A DNA stretch of 43,487 nt. Source: Pandoraea sp. (GTDB lineage: Bacteria; Pseudomonadota; Gammaproteobacteria; Burkholderiales; Burkholderiaceae). Under the pieces are notes generated by a model. The model was not told the DNA's origin. It did not search any database and saw only the letters and a list, made by a program, of their open reading frames with translations. Positions 16,774 through 25,066 of this stretch are shown here, in pieces (position 1 is the first letter of the stretch; every line of letters starts with the position of its first letter). The DNA lies in NCBI GenBank assembly GCA_031291335.1, contig JARLJF010000098.1, forward strand, positions 1-43,487, written 5' to 3'. A program made the position numbers and the translations under genes.

Positions 16774-17607
16774 ATGAAAGTCATGATGACGGCCGCCCGC
16801 GCGGCCTTCATGGCGGGGGCGGCGCTCGCCTCGTCCACCGCTGCTATCACTGCGATCACCACCTCCACCGCCTACGCGCAGTCGGCTGCCCCCCCTGTCG
16901 TTCACTCCCGGCTCGACGACATTGTGAAGTCGGGCACGTTGCGCGCCTGTGCGACCGGCGACTACAAGCCTTACACGTATCGCCGCCCGGACGGTCAGTT
17001 CGAGGGCATCGACGTGGATCTGATCGCGTCACTGGCGAAATCGCTCGGCGTGAAGCCGGCGATTGTCCCCACGACGTGGAAAGGGCTGATGGATGACTTT
17101 ACGGCGGGCAAGTGCGATATCGCAGTGGGCGGCGTGTCCGTCACGCTCGATCGTGCGGCGCGGGCTTATTACAGTAGCGTTGTGATGGTCGACGGCAAAT
17201 CGCCGATCGTGCGTTGTGCCGACGTGGCGAAGTATCAGACGCTCGCCGATCTGAACCAGCCCAGCACGCGCGCCATCGCCAACCCGGGCGGTACGAACGA
17301 ACGCTTCGCTCGCCAGTACCTGCCCAAGGCCACGCTCACAATCTATCCGGATAACGTCACGATCTTCCAGCAGATCGCCGACGGCCGTGCCGACGTGATG
17401 GTCACGGACACCTCCGAGACTCTGCTGCAGCACAAGCTCATTCCGTCACTTTGCCCGGTCAATCCCGACAAACCGCTTCAGTTCGGCGAGAAGGCCTATC
17501 TGATTCCGCGTGGCGACGACATCTTCAAGCAGTACGTCGACCAGTGGCTCAACCTTGCCCAGAAGACCGGGGAGTACCAGGCCGTCGTGGATAAATGGCT
17601 CAAGTGA
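16774..17607 (+). CDS. Periplasmic SBP_bac_3 protein, cyclohexadienyl dehydratase (PheC)-like
   Basis: 277 residues with a long Ala-rich signal peptide ending near AYAQS (about residue 36), then a family 3 solute-binding fold. The sequence is closer to periplasmic cyclohexadienyl dehydratases than to ordinary amino-acid binding proteins. Matching segments are RACATGDYKPYTYRRPDGQF, DIAVGGVSVTLDRA, and INPGGTNERFARQYL-type sequence (here ANPGGTNERFARQYL) whose Glu is in the region of the catalytic acid. DGRADVMVTDTSETLLQHKL also fits. Such enzymes turn prephenate or arogenate into phenylpyruvate or phenylalanine in the periplasm. The alternative is a polar amino acid binding protein. The ATG at 16774 has AGGAGAC 6 bases upstream; the gene stands alone, with no transporter genes beside it. 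Confidence 0.75.
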   Translation: MKVMMTAARAAFMAGAALASSTAAITAITTSTAYAQSAAPPVVHSRLDDIVKSGTLRACATGDYKPYTYRRPDGQFEGIDVDLIASLAKSLGVKPAIVPTTWKGLMDDFTAGKCDIAVGGVSVTLDRAARAYYSSVVMVDGKSPIVRCADVAKYQTLADLNQPSTRAIANPGGTNERFARQYLPKATLTIYPDNVTIFQQIADGRADVMVTDTSETLLQHKLIPSLCPVNPDKPLQFGEKAYLIPRGDDIFKQYVDQWLNLAQKTGEYQAVVDKWLK

Positions 17608-17618
17608 CATCGAACGGC

Positions 17619-18566
17619 TCAACCCAGCCAGTCGCGCAGACGCTGTGCGGCGTCGTGCATGACGAGCCTCGCCTGCGGGACGAACGGCTGTAGCCTCGCG
17701 AAGCTGTGCGTCAGGCCGGGCGCTTCAATGATTTCCGCCCGGCCGCCCGACTGCGCCACGAACTGCGCGTACGCCACCGCTTCGTCGTGTAACGGATCGT
17801 ATTCGGCGGCAATCACCAGCGCGTTCGGCAGCGGGTGACGCGGGGCCTGCGCCGTCAGATTGACGCGCACGTCGTCCACTGACGGCTCTACGCCGCCCAG
17901 GAATTCGCGCCAGTACCAACGCATTTCATCGCGCGTGAGGCCCACGCCGTCCGCCAGACGCTCGTAACTCGGGGTGTCGAACCGGTACTGCACCACGGGA
18001 TAGATCAGCAATTGCGCATTCACGATCCCGGGATGCTGGTCGTTGAACCACGCGGCCGCCTGCGCCGCCAGATGACCCCCGGCGCTGTCGCCGGCCACCG
18101 CCAGACGGTTGGCGCTCACGCCCAGCCGTGCGCGTTGTTCCGCCGCCCAGGCCAATGCTTCGCGCGCGTCGTCGACCGGCACCGGGAACGGATGCTCAGG
18201 CGCCAACCGGTAATCGACGCTCAGCACGGCCACGTCACCGTCCTGCGCGAGCAGCGAGGCCAGCGTGCCATGGGTGTCGACGTCCCCCACCACCCAGCCG
18301 CCGCCGTGGAAGTACACGACGAGCGGCACTTCGCGGTCGACCGGGCGATACAGTCTGGCTCGCAGGTTGCGCCCGGGCAGCGGAATCTCGAAGGTCTCGC
18401 TCTTCAAGCCGGCCGGCAACGGGCGCAAGGCTTCGACGGCGACGGTGGCGAACTTGGCGCGCACGTCCTGCGCGCTGGGTGTGCCCGCGTCGGCGGAGTC
18501 GGCAGCGTCGGGATACTTGCGCGCCATTTGGTCGTAGTAGGCGAGTAGATCGGCGTCGATGGTCAT
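17619..18566 (-). CDS. Alpha/beta hydrolase, hormone-sensitive-lipase (HSL) family esterase
   Basis: 315 residues, the normal size for bacterial HSL-type esterases. HGGGW (87-91) forms the oxyanion hole; the nucleophile is S161 in GDSAGG, the acid D257 in EYDPLHDE, and the base H287 in LTHSF. The substrate is probably a short-chain ester; it cannot be specified. There is no signal peptide, so it is cytosolic. The gene converges with the preceding plus-strand gene (11 bases apart). The ATG at 18566 has no strong ribosome-binding site. A 13-base direct repeat (18597-18609 and 18616-18628) lies just upstream. Confidence 0.88.
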   Translation of the reverse strand: MTIDADLLAYYDQMARKYPDAADSADAGTPSAQDVRAKFATVAVEALRPLPAGLKSETFEIPLPGRNLRARLYRPVDREVPLVVYFHGGGWVVGDVDTHGTLASLLAQDGDVAVLSVDYRLAPEHPFPVPVDDAREALAWAAEQRARLGVSANRLAVAGDSAGGHLAAQAAAWFNDQHPGIVNAQLLIYPVVQYRFDTPSYERLADGVGLTRDEMRWYWREFLGGVEPSVDDVRVNLTAQAPRHPLPNALVIAAEYDPLHDEAVAYAQFVAQSGGRAEIIEAPGLTHSFARLQPFVPQARLVMHDAAQRLRDWLG

Positions 18567-18663
18567 GTCAGCAGGCGTGGCGTGAAGGCGATTAGAGGAG
18601 ACGTCAGGAAAAGTCGGAGACGTCAGGAGACGACGGTTTTGTTATTTTTCGGAAGCGGCTGAA

Positions 18664-19137
18664 TCAACGGCGATTGGCGTGCGCGGAGGCATCGCCTCCC
18701 TGCATCTCCCAGCGCTGGTGTTCGATCTTGACGCAGCGATCCATCACGACATCGAGCCCGGCCGCCAGTGCCACGGCGGCGGCTTCGTCGTTCTCGATAC
18801 CCAACTGCATCCATAAACTGTTGGCGCCGATGGCCACCGCTTCTTCCGCGATCGGCGGAATGTCGCCGCTGCGGCGGAAGCAGTCGACCATCTGAATTCG
18901 GACGCCTTGCGCTCGCAGGGCCTCGGCGGCGTCGGTCAGGTTCGCGTAGACGGTCTCACCCAGAATCGTCTCGCCCGAATCGGCTGCCTGCGGATTGACC
19001 GGCACAATCCGGTATCCCTGCCGCTGCATGTAAAGCGATGTGGTGTAGCTCGGCCGGTCGGGCCGCGGCGACAGGCCCACGACCCCGATTACGCGGTCGC
19101 GCGCCAGTATCTTCCCCAGACGTTCAATGGTTTCCAT
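18664..19137 (-). CDS. CoA-binding domain protein (YccU family)
   Basis: 157-residue single-domain Rossmann protein of the CoA_binding_2 family. Markers are VIGVVGLSPRPDRPSY near the N-terminus, GYRIVPVNPQAADSGETILG, VDCFRRSGDIPPIAEEAV and the C-terminal NSLWMQLGIENDEAA with VVMDRCVKIEH. These proteins bind CoA or nucleotide-like ligands; the biological role is not established. The ATG at 19137 (METIERLGKILARDR) matches the family N-terminus. A longer frame from a GTG at 19200 adds 21 non-homologous residues, and neither start has a clear ribosome-binding site. It is followed 98 bases downstream by the esterase gene on the same strand. Confidence 0.85.
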   Translation of the reverse strand: METIERLGKILARDRVIGVVGLSPRPDRPSYTTSLYMQRQGYRIVPVNPQAADSGETILGETVYANLTDAAEALRAQGVRIQMVDCFRRSGDIPPIAEEAVAIGANSLWMQLGIENDEAAAVALAAGLDVVMDRCVKIEHQRWEMQGGDASAHANRR

Positions 19138-19872
19138 GCGAGTGGGCCCCGTTCGGGCCGGTGCTGTCGTTGGACGAAATGCTGGTTTCCGGTGCGCCAC
19201 TGATCCGCGAAGCGAGCACGCCGTGTATCGCGCACGCCCACTTTGTTGCCACGCACAAAGAATGAACTTAGCACATCGACGAACCGCGCGTGAAATGCGG
19301 TGGCGCGACGCGTGCAGATGCGTCGGCGTCCATCGTCGTTACGCGTCATCGATGCTTTACCCGATGAGTTAATCAGGATGGCGAACCAAGTCACACTTCC
19401 CATGTCACTCATGAAGTCCTTGCTGTGCAAGGCGGGCAGCGCGCGTCCGAAGTGGGTATCACGCTCGAGGTGTTACAACCTGAAACACTTTGTTACCCCT
19501 CGCGCCATACGTTTCCACCACAATGCATCTCAACGCTGAAGTGCTTATCCCCCGGTAACACAGCAGCGCGGCTGTATCAGCAGAACGCGTCCCCCGGCGC
19601 AATTTGCAGCGCAATTCGATGCAGTGCTCCGAATCTGGTCTCCTCGCGCTAACCCCGTAGCGTGTGGTTTTGGCGGGCCCGTGTGTCCCGCCATTTTTTT
19701 TGCCTGCAAAGACCTACATCTTTCCTATACCTTTCTCCGACACTCCCCTGGAATTGTTTCGCTATCCGATTCATTGACGGAAATCGATTCACGCCTGCGT
19801 AAATTCACATCCTCAATGCCGGTTGTGTGTCGGGATTGCCGGTCAGGTCACGCTACTGTTTACCGTCATGGC
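19138..19872. other. 735-base region without a recognised gene
   Basis: Plus-strand frames of 53-80 codons exist (for example 19300-19539, with an internal ATG at 19378), but none has a good ribosome-binding site or familiar sequence. The stretch contains a TGTTAC direct repeat (19471-19476, 19491-19496) with a related inverted copy at 19553-19559. It also has a clear plus-strand terminator at 19671-19701 that no annotated gene uses. The flanking genes are both on the minus strand. A small RNA or short-peptide transcript reading rightwards would explain the terminator. Confidence 0.55.
19671..19701 (+). terminator. Orphan Rho-independent terminator
   Basis: A 7-bp perfect GC-rich stem (TGGCGGG with CCCGCCA, 9-base loop) is followed immediately by eight T residues (19694-19701). 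On the minus strand there is no T-run after the stem, so it acts on plus-strand transcripts only. The adjacent genes are on the minus strand. Confidence 0.8.
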
Positions 19873-20661
19873 TTACCGATCGGCTCTGAGCCACGGTTTG
19901 AGCCAACCGAGTCCATCGCGCGTTGCGCCTTGCGGCCGGTATTCGCACCCGATCCATCCCGCGTACCCCAGTTCGTCGAGCAGACGGAACAGGAACGGAT
20001 AGCTGACTTCGCCGGTGTCCGGTTCGTGACGTGCGGGAACGCCTGCCACCTGAACATGCCCGATGTTGGCAATGTACTGACGGAGCTTCATTGCCAGATC
20101 GCCTTCGACGATCTGGCAGTGATAGGCGTCGAACTGCACTTTGAGATTGCTCGCGCCCACTTCCTCACGAATGGCGTGCGCCTGATCCTGACGTGTGAGG
20201 AAGTAGCGGGGGAAGTCGCGCGGGTTGATCGGCTCGATCAGGATCGTGTCACCGTGCGCCGCGGCTTGTCCGGCGGCGTACGCGAGGTTCTCGAGATAGA
20301 CCGCGCGGCAGCGTTCGAGTGACGTGGAGGTGTCAGGGCAGCCGGCCATCACATGCAACTGACGGCAGCCCAGGGCGTCGGCGTAATCGAGCGCGCGTTC
20401 GAGCCCGTCACGAAATTGCGCCTCGCGTCCCGGCAGGGCGGCCAGCCCGCGCTCGCCACTGGCCCAGTCGCCAGCGGGCGTGTTGAAGAGCACCTGCGTG
20501 AGTCCGGCATCGTTCAGACGCGCACGTATCTCTTGCGCAGGATGGTCGTACGGAAACAAAAATTCCACGCCTCGGAAGCCATCGCTCGCCGCCTCGCGAA
20601 AACGATCCAGAAACGGCACTTCCTGATAAAGCAGGGTCAGGTTCGCGGCAAATCGCGGCAT
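19873..20661 (-). CDS. Hydroxypyruvate isomerase-like / 2-oxo-tetronate isomerase (TIM barrel)
   Basis: 262 residues, matching Hyi/OtnI proteins of the AP-endonuclease-2 (xylose-isomerase-like) barrel family. [20 protein letters not shown] is the typical N-terminus. The metal-site glutamates and aspartates lie in [42 protein letters not shown] and IGCEYRPQG. It would isomerise hydroxypyruvate with tartronate semialdehyde, or a four-carbon keto-acid analogue; the choice needs neighbours, and no glyoxylate carboligase or tartronate semialdehyde reductase gene is beside it. The ATG at 20661 has GGAGA upstream. The gene appears single, 57 bases downstream of the TonB-like lipoprotein gene on the same strand. 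Confidence 0.87.
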   Translation of the reverse strand: MPRFAANLTLLYQEVPFLDRFREAASDGFRGVEFLFPYDHPAQEIRARLNDAGLTQVLFNTPAGDWASGERGLAALPGREAQFRDGLERALDYADALGCRQLHVMAGCPDTSTSLERCRAVYLENLAYAAGQAAAHGDTILIEPINPRDFPRYFLTRQDQAHAIREEVGASNLKVQFDAYHCQIVEGDLAMKLRQYIANIGHVQVAGVPARHEPDTGEVSYPFLFRLLDELGYAGWIGCEYRPQGATRDGLGWLKPWLRADR

Positions 20662-20718
20662 GAGAATCTCCGTCGCCCAAAGCGGGCCGGGCAGGGTGAG
20701 CTGATGCCCGTCACAATA

Positions 20719-21225
20719 TCATTCCCCATCGATCTGAGGCGCCGCCACGCTGCGCAACTGGAAGCGGCCGTCGTTGTTGAAGAGCCAGGTCTCGACCGCC
20801 CGCACGCGTCCGCTGCTGTCGACCAGCGCCCGGCTGGGTGCCGGCAACGGGCTGGCCCGTCGCAGGCTCGCCACGGCGATGCGTTCCGCTTCGCGATCGC
20901 CGTTGCTGCGGTAGAGCATCACGCTCGTGACATTCCCGCTACGATCCACCCAGTATTCGAGCGATACCACCGAGCGCAACATCGGCTGAGGGTTGCCCGG
21001 CGTGATCTCCTTCGCGTTGACTTGCGTCACGCGCTGCGCCGCCACGATCTTGTACTGGTCCAATGCCGAGGTCGGGGCCTGACCGGGCGTCAGATTGAGG
21101 ATGAGTGGCTTTTTGGGTTCGAAATCCGGATTGGCACAACCGGCAACGACCAGAACACTGGCAATGACGGTCAGCCATGCGGCGGCATACGGTGCCCGCG
21201 GGCACCGGGAAAGTGGCGTACTCAT
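20719..21225 (-). CDS. TonB C-terminal-like lipoprotein
   Basis: 168 residues with an N-terminal hydrophobic segment and a lipobox ending LVVAGC (C30), so the mature protein should be a lipid-anchored envelope protein. The rest is compatible with a TonB/TolA-like C-terminal fold: LRSVVSLEYWVDRSGNVTSV, then AERIAVASLRRASPLPAPS, then ETWLFNNDGRFQLRS. The long Pro-rich spacer and ExbB/ExbD neighbours of true TonB are lacking, so a role in energy transduction is doubtful; it may be a structural or assembly factor. The ATG at 21225 has GGGAGA 8 bases upstream. It lies between the DLH-fusion gene and the isomerase gene, all on the minus strand. Confidence 0.65.
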   Translation of the reverse strand: MSTPLSRCPRAPYAAAWLTVIASVLVVAGCANPDFEPKKPLILNLTPGQAPTSALDQYKIVAAQRVTQVNAKEITPGNPQPMLRSVVSLEYWVDRSGNVTSVMLYRSNGDREAERIAVASLRRASPLPAPSRALVDSSGRVRAVETWLFNNDGRFQLRSVAAPQIDGE

Positions 21226-21327
21226 ACGCTGTCTCCCGCAACATTCGCGACATTGTTCTTGTTTTTCACTTCCTTGCGTCCGGCACGCGGCAGGTACGGC
21301 CGCGTGCCGGGGAAAACACCTTCGGCC

Positions 21328-22578
21328 TTACTGCGCCCGGGTACCGAACGACCAGTTCGGCATCAGGGTGTTGGACGGCAGATTCTCGTCCTGCAACTTG
21401 CGCGCGGTTTCGATGCCCGCCACCGGCAGTCCCTTCGGGTCGAGCAGGCCGATCTGCACCAGCACGCTCGCCTGATCCCAATAGATATGCTCGTGCTCGA
21501 GCTTGCCGCCACGGAATCGCACGATGGCGACCAGCGGTATTTCGACGCGGCGTCCGGTCGGCGCCACGCCCGGCAGCATCCAGTCGACCGGCGTCGTATG
21601 CGTAAAGCAGAACAGCAATTCGTCGACGAGCTGCGTCGCGCCGATCGTGCGCGAAATCGGGATCAACCGGGTGTCGGGCGGATTGCTGTTGACGAAGTGG
21701 TTGCGGTAGAAATGCGCCAGTTGCGGATGGCCCACGCCGCCGGTCATCGTCGGAATGTGATTGACGTACGGCTCGGCCACCATCGTCTTCATCAGCGGAT
21801 CGATTTCACGGATAGCGAATTCGTACGCGCAATGCGTTTCCCAAAGCGACGCGAAGTCGAAATGCGGGCCGATGACGCGCCGCACGGCACCGATGGTGCG
21901 CTGATGCGCTAGTTGCGTGGCTGACCGGTTGAAGTGATCGCCGGGACGGGCGAAGGCGTGGTCGGCGTCGGGATAGCTGTAGAGCGTAATGTCGGGGTGC
22001 TCGCCCAACTGCGTGGCAAGCCGTTCGCGCACCTCGGCGGGGGCATATTTGTCGTGCTCGGCGATGTGCAGCACGAGCGGCGGATGCTCGCCGGCGAGTT
22101 CTTCGACGTGCTGCTCGAGGCCCACGCCGTAGTAGCCGACGGCCACATCGGCGCTCGTGCGCGTGACGGACAGGGCCGCCAGCTTGCCACCGAGGCAGTA
22201 ACCGACCACACCCACGCCACCGACGCATTCCGGTAACGCACGCAGGGCGTCGACGCTCGCGCCGACATCTTCCATCCCGAGGTCGACGTCGAAGCTCTGG
22301 AACAACGCGAACGCCCGCTGCCAGTCGCCGGACGAATAGCCCAGCTCGATGCCCGGCTCGATACGCCAGAACAGATCGGGCGCTAGTACGACGTAGCCCT
22401 CTTCGGCGTATCGGTCGGCAAGCTCGCGTATGTAAGCGTTCACGCCGAAAATCTCCTGACACAGCACGAGTCCCGGGCCTTTGCCTGCCCCGTCCCCGGC
22501 GTCCCCTTTGGGCAGCGCCAGGTAGGCCTGGAAGGTTTTGCCGTCGCGCGACTTGATGCTGATGAAGCGTCCTGCCAT
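21328..22578 (-). CDS. Dienelactone hydrolase fused to a SnoaL-like domain
   Basis: 416 residues, much longer than a plain dienelactone hydrolase (about 230-240). Residues 1-240 are a complete DLH alpha/beta hydrolase with nucleophile C128 in GYCLGG, acid D176 in EHDKY and base H207 in DADHAFARP. Residues ~255-400 form a second domain (YVNHIPTMTGGVGHPQLAHF, then VDELLFCFTHTTPVDWMLPG, then GGKLEHEHIYWDQASVLVQI) that looks like the SnoaL/ketosteroid-isomerase fold seen in ester cyclase-like proteins. The DLH part should open lactones or hydrolyse esters in the cytosol; the second domain's chemistry is unknown. The ATG at 22578 has AGGAGA 7 bases upstream. The upstream gap shared with the arsC-like gene carries an unusual triple repeat. 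Confidence 0.88.
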   Translation of the reverse strand: MAGRFISIKSRDGKTFQAYLALPKGDAGDGAGKGPGLVLCQEIFGVNAYIRELADRYAEEGYVVLAPDLFWRIEPGIELGYSSGDWQRAFALFQSFDVDLGMEDVGASVDALRALPECVGGVGVVGYCLGGKLAALSVTRTSADVAVGYYGVGLEQHVEELAGEHPPLVLHIAEHDKYAPAEVRERLATQLGEHPDITLYSYPDADHAFARPGDHFNRSATQLAHQRTIGAVRRVIGPHFDFASLWETHCAYEFAIREIDPLMKTMVAEPYVNHIPTMTGGVGHPQLAHFYRNHFVNSNPPDTRLIPISRTIGATQLVDELLFCFTHTTPVDWMLPGVAPTGRRVEIPLVAIVRFRGGKLEHEHIYWDQASVLVQIGLLDPKGLPVAGIETARKLQDENLPSNTLMPNWSFGTRAQ

Positions 22579-22918
22579 GTCACTTTCTCCTGAAACACCG
22601 GATCGTGCGACGCACAGTGCGCTCTCTGCCTATCTTAGGTGGCCCATGCCGGGTGCGCAGCGCGGTTAACACGTAGAGCGGACGTAGAGCCGTCTACGTA
22701 AAACCCTGCACATGGAAACCCGGCACGTAGCGCCTTGCGGCGGTGCGTACGTCGGACGATGCGTGAAGTTAAGGGGTGAAGCTGGGGAGATGCAGCCAGT
22801 GCTACCGTAGAGGTCCGTGAGTAGCGGCATCCGACGATACCATGCATACTCGGAGCGCACGTCCCAGGCGTGAACGACGATGTCGCGCCGGGCGCTTTTT
22901 GTACGCAATGGAGTGACC
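22579..22918. other. Divergent intergenic region with triple ACGTAGA repeat (340 bases)
   Basis: The gap between the divergent DLH-fusion and arsC-like genes must hold both promoters. The heptamer ACGTAGA occurs at 22671-22677 and 22682-22688 in direct orientation and as its complement TCTACGT at 22693-22699. Successive copies begin exactly 11 bases apart. ACGTAG also recurs near 22726. No small gene is evident. Confidence 0.55.
22671..22699. promoter_or_regulatory. Triple heptamer repeat, candidate operator
   Basis: Two direct copies and one inverted copy of ACGTAGA with 4-base spacers form an 11-bp periodic array; the last two copies make a perfect 7-bp palindrome. This arrangement suits cooperative binding on one face of the helix. 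The binding protein is unknown. Confidence 0.45.
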
Positions 22919-23275
22919 ATGATTACCGTGTATCACAATCCGCGCTGCTCGAAGTCGCGCGAAGCGCTGGCCCTCGTGGAGGGTTCCTCGGCTGTGGGCG
23001 GCAGCGATCTGCAAATCATCGAGTATCTGAAGACGCCTCCGACGCTCGCTGAACTCAAGCGTCTGCACAAGCTGCTGGGCGTGCCGGTGCGCGAGATGAT
23101 TCGCAGCAACGAGGCGGAGTATGCGGAGCTGGGGCTGGCCGATACGGCGCTGACCGACGACGCATTGCTCGCCGCCGTGGCGAAGCACCCGAAGCTGTTG
23201 CAGCGTCCGATCGTGGTGAATGGCGACAAGGCCGTGATTGCGCGTCCGCCGGAGTTGGCGAACAACGTGCTGTAA
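22919..23275 (+). CDS. ArsC/Spx-family protein, arsenate reductase (glutaredoxin) type
   Basis: 118 residues, the usual size of glutaredoxin-dependent ArsC. The thioredoxin-like fold begins ITVYHNPRCSKSREALAL, with catalytic C10. LQRPIVVNGDKAVIARPPE carries the conserved Arg-Pro and downstream arginine of the anion site. It would reduce arsenate to arsenite in the cytosol, but there are no arsenite efflux or ars regulator genes nearby, so a related reductase role (as in YffB-like proteins) is possible. The ATG at 22919 has GGAG 5 bases upstream; an in-frame ATG at 22880 is rejected as not matching the family start. Confidence 0.87.
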   Translation: MITVYHNPRCSKSREALALVEGSSAVGGSDLQIIEYLKTPPTLAELKRLHKLLGVPVREMIRSNEAEYAELGLADTALTDDALLAAVAKHPKLLQRPIVVNGDKAVIARPPELANNVL

Positions 23276-23294
23276 GCGCACGGCATTGGCAGCC

Positions 23295-23319
23295 CGCGCG
23301 ACGCGTTGCACGTCGCGCG
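23295..23319. other. 9-bp stem-loop between convergent genes
   Basis: CGCGCGACG and its complement (23295-23303, 23311-23319) frame a 7-base loop, 20 bases past the arsC-like stop. It has no T-run; it may act as a 3' hairpin for either convergent transcript. Confidence 0.4.
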
Positions 23320-23354
23320 TATGCCGCGATGCTTTGGCGGCCGCTTGCGGCGGT

Positions 23355-24125
23355 TTAGCGGTGCGCCGTGCTGTCCTTCCCGGGGCCGGTGTCCGGCGAT
23401 TCGGCGTCAGCCGCTTCGGTGGCCGCTTGCGCTGCTGCCGCGGCGGCGGCCGATCCAAACACCGGTGCGTTGGCGTTCGCCGTCAGCCCGGCACCGCGCC
23501 AACCGGGGAGTTCGGTCAACGTCTTCTGCTGTTCGCGTAGTTCCGCGAGCATGTTGCAGAAGAGGGCACCTTGTTCGAGGGCGTCGTCGAGCGCCACGTG
23601 GGTGTGCGGCAGCGGGTCGAGCCAGACTTGCGGCAGACGCGGCTTGATGCACTTGCGGTAGGGCATGCCTGTCATGGCGAACGCGAGCGTCTTGATATCG
23701 AGCGCCGACCACGAGAACGGACAACGTCCGACGAAACGCATCATGTACCAGAACATGAATGTGAAATCGAACCCCGCCGGGTAGGCGACGAAGACCGGCT
23801 TGCCCGGCAACTTCTCCACCCACTTCACATACGCCTTGAGCGCTTTGGCCGGATCTTCCGGATCGATGCGGCACGCTTCCCATGCCTCGGGCTCGGTCTT
23901 CCACCATTTCATCGTCAGCGGATGCCCCTTCGCATCGGGCAGGCATTCCAGATTGGCGCTGAAGGTGCCGATCAGTTCCTTGTCGGCCGTGTAGGCCGCG
24001 GAGGCGAAGCTCAGCATCGAGTGCGGGCCGGGGATCGGGCCATCGGCCTCGACGTCGGTACTGACGAAAATCTCCTCGTCGGCGGCGATGATGCGCGACG
24101 GAATACGGGACATGGCCTGACTCAT
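23355..24125 (-). CDS. DEDD-family 3'-5' exonuclease
   Basis: 256 residues. The exonuclease core has the first two metal ligands in [11 protein letters not shown] (D24, E26), an [15 protein letters not shown] segment at the second motif, and [11 protein letters not shown] near residues 177-187 as the DEDDh third motif. It should degrade DNA or RNA from the 3' end in the cytosol; the natural substrate is unknown. The last ~45 residues are Ala-rich low complexity ending in a Gly/Asp/Ser tail, probably disordered. The ATG at 24125 overlaps the stop of the upstream hydrolase gene in an ATGA, so translation is likely coupled; a second ATG four codons in is less attractive for that reason. Confidence 0.8.
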   Translation of the reverse strand: MSQAMSRIPSRIIAADEEIFVSTDVEADGPIPGPHSMLSFASAAYTADKELIGTFSANLECLPDAKGHPLTMKWWKTEPEAWEACRIDPEDPAKALKAYVKWVEKLPGKPVFVAYPAGFDFTFMFWYMMRFVGRCPFSWSALDIKTLAFAMTGMPYRKCIKPRLPQVWLDPLPHTHVALDDALEQGALFCNMLAELREQQKTLTELPGWRGAGLTANANAPVFGSAAAAAAAQAATEAADAESPDTGPGKDSTAHR

Positions 24126-24778
24126 GCGGCGCCCCTGGCGAGCACGGCGTCGGCCACGTACGGGTTGGTCTGACGCTCCTGACCGAACGTGGAGACGGGG
24201 CCGTGTCCCGGAATGAACGTCACGTCGTTGCCCAGCGGCCAGAGCTTGTCGCGAATCGAGGCGATCAGGTCGGCATGGTTGCCGCGCGGGAAATCGGTAC
24301 GGCCGATGGATCCGGCGAACAGCACGTCGCCCACGCTCGCCAGACGCTCGTCAGCCGAGAAGAACACCACGTGGCCCGGCGTGTGGCCCGGGCAATGGAA
24401 CACTTCGAGGGTGATGTCGCCGAACTTGACCGTGTCGCCGTCGCCCAGCCAGCGGTCGGGCGTGAACGGCTCGGGCTCGGGGAAGCCGAAGCGCGCGCTC
24501 TGCGCCTCTAGCTGGTCGATCCAGAAGGCGTCGTCCGGATGCGGACCTTCGATCGGCACGTCGTACTTGGCGGCCAGCGCGCCCGCACCCCCGCAATGGT
24601 CCAGATGACCATGCGTCAGGAAGATCTTCTCGAGCGTCACGCCCTGGCGTTCGATCTCGCCGGCAATCCGGTCGATATCGCCACCGGGGTCGACCACGGC
24701 GGCGCGCTTCGTCGCATCGCAAACGAGCAGGGTGCAGTTTTGCTGGAAAGGCGTGACAGGAATCAGGGTGACGTTCAT
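24122..24778 (-). CDS. Metallo-beta-lactamase-fold hydrolase (glyoxalase II-like, YcbL type)
   Basis: 218 residues, a compact glyoxalase-II-like protein without the C-terminal glutathione-binding domain of classical GloB. Metal ligands are in [10 protein letters not shown] (H56, H58, D60, H61), CPGHTPGH and [15 protein letters not shown], with a final histidine in FIPGHGP. It probably hydrolyses a thioester such as S-lactoylglutathione in the cytosol, as reported for YcbL-type enzymes. The ATG at 24778 starts the family N-terminus ([14 protein letters not shown]) directly. It is the first gene of a two-gene operon with the exonuclease. Confidence 0.9.
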   Translation of the reverse strand: MNVTLIPVTPFQQNCTLLVCDATKRAAVVDPGGDIDRIAGEIERQGVTLEKIFLTHGHLDHCGGAGALAAKYDVPIEGPHPDDAFWIDQLEAQSARFGFPEPEPFTPDRWLGDGDTVKFGDITLEVFHCPGHTPGHVVFFSADERLASVGDVLFAGSIGRTDFPRGNHADLIASIRDKLWPLGNDVTFIPGHGPVSTFGQERQTNPYVADAVLARGAA

Positions 24779-24866
24779 GAGTTATCGGGGACGCGGTTTT
24801 CGCCTATTGTAATTCGGGCCGGGGTACCGTCGCCCGGTGCGGCGCAGTTGAGCGTGTCACCGTTCG

Positions 24867-24891
24867 TGCGCCGGGACTTGTTCCCGGCGCA
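24867..24891. other. Perfect 10-bp stem-loop between gloB-like gene and rlpA
   Basis: TGCGCCGGGA and TCCCGGCGCA pair perfectly around a CTTGT loop. The stem lies between two divergent genes, so it is not a terminator for either. A TTTT follows about 10 bases later on the plus strand, too far for a standard terminator. Confidence 0.45.
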
Positions 24892-25066
24892 GGCCAGGCG
24901 TTTTGAAAGACGCGGGGGTAATGCCCGGATGCGGTCTGGATGAGGACCGCACGGCGTCGGGGCTACGTGAGGCGCAAACCGGGGTAACGCTTTGTAAACA
25001 AGTCTCAACGTGTAAGTGAACGCTCGCTGATGGGTTGACTTTGACGGCGTGTTAAACTTGCGGGCT

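Noticed and set aside
18597..18628. 13-base direct repeat before the esterase gene
   Set aside because: Two copies only, with weak context; recorded in the gene entry but not treated as a regulatory element.
19300..19539. Short plus-strand frame (internal ATG at 19378) in the 735-base gap
   Set aside because: The SD-like bases are too close to the ATG and the peptide is unrecognised; kept only as part of the possible small-RNA region.
23295..23319. GTTGCA in the loop of the hairpin after the arsC-like gene as a third PutA site
   Set aside because: GTTGCA also occurs several times by chance inside putA; this copy is not near a promoter and has no paired half-site.
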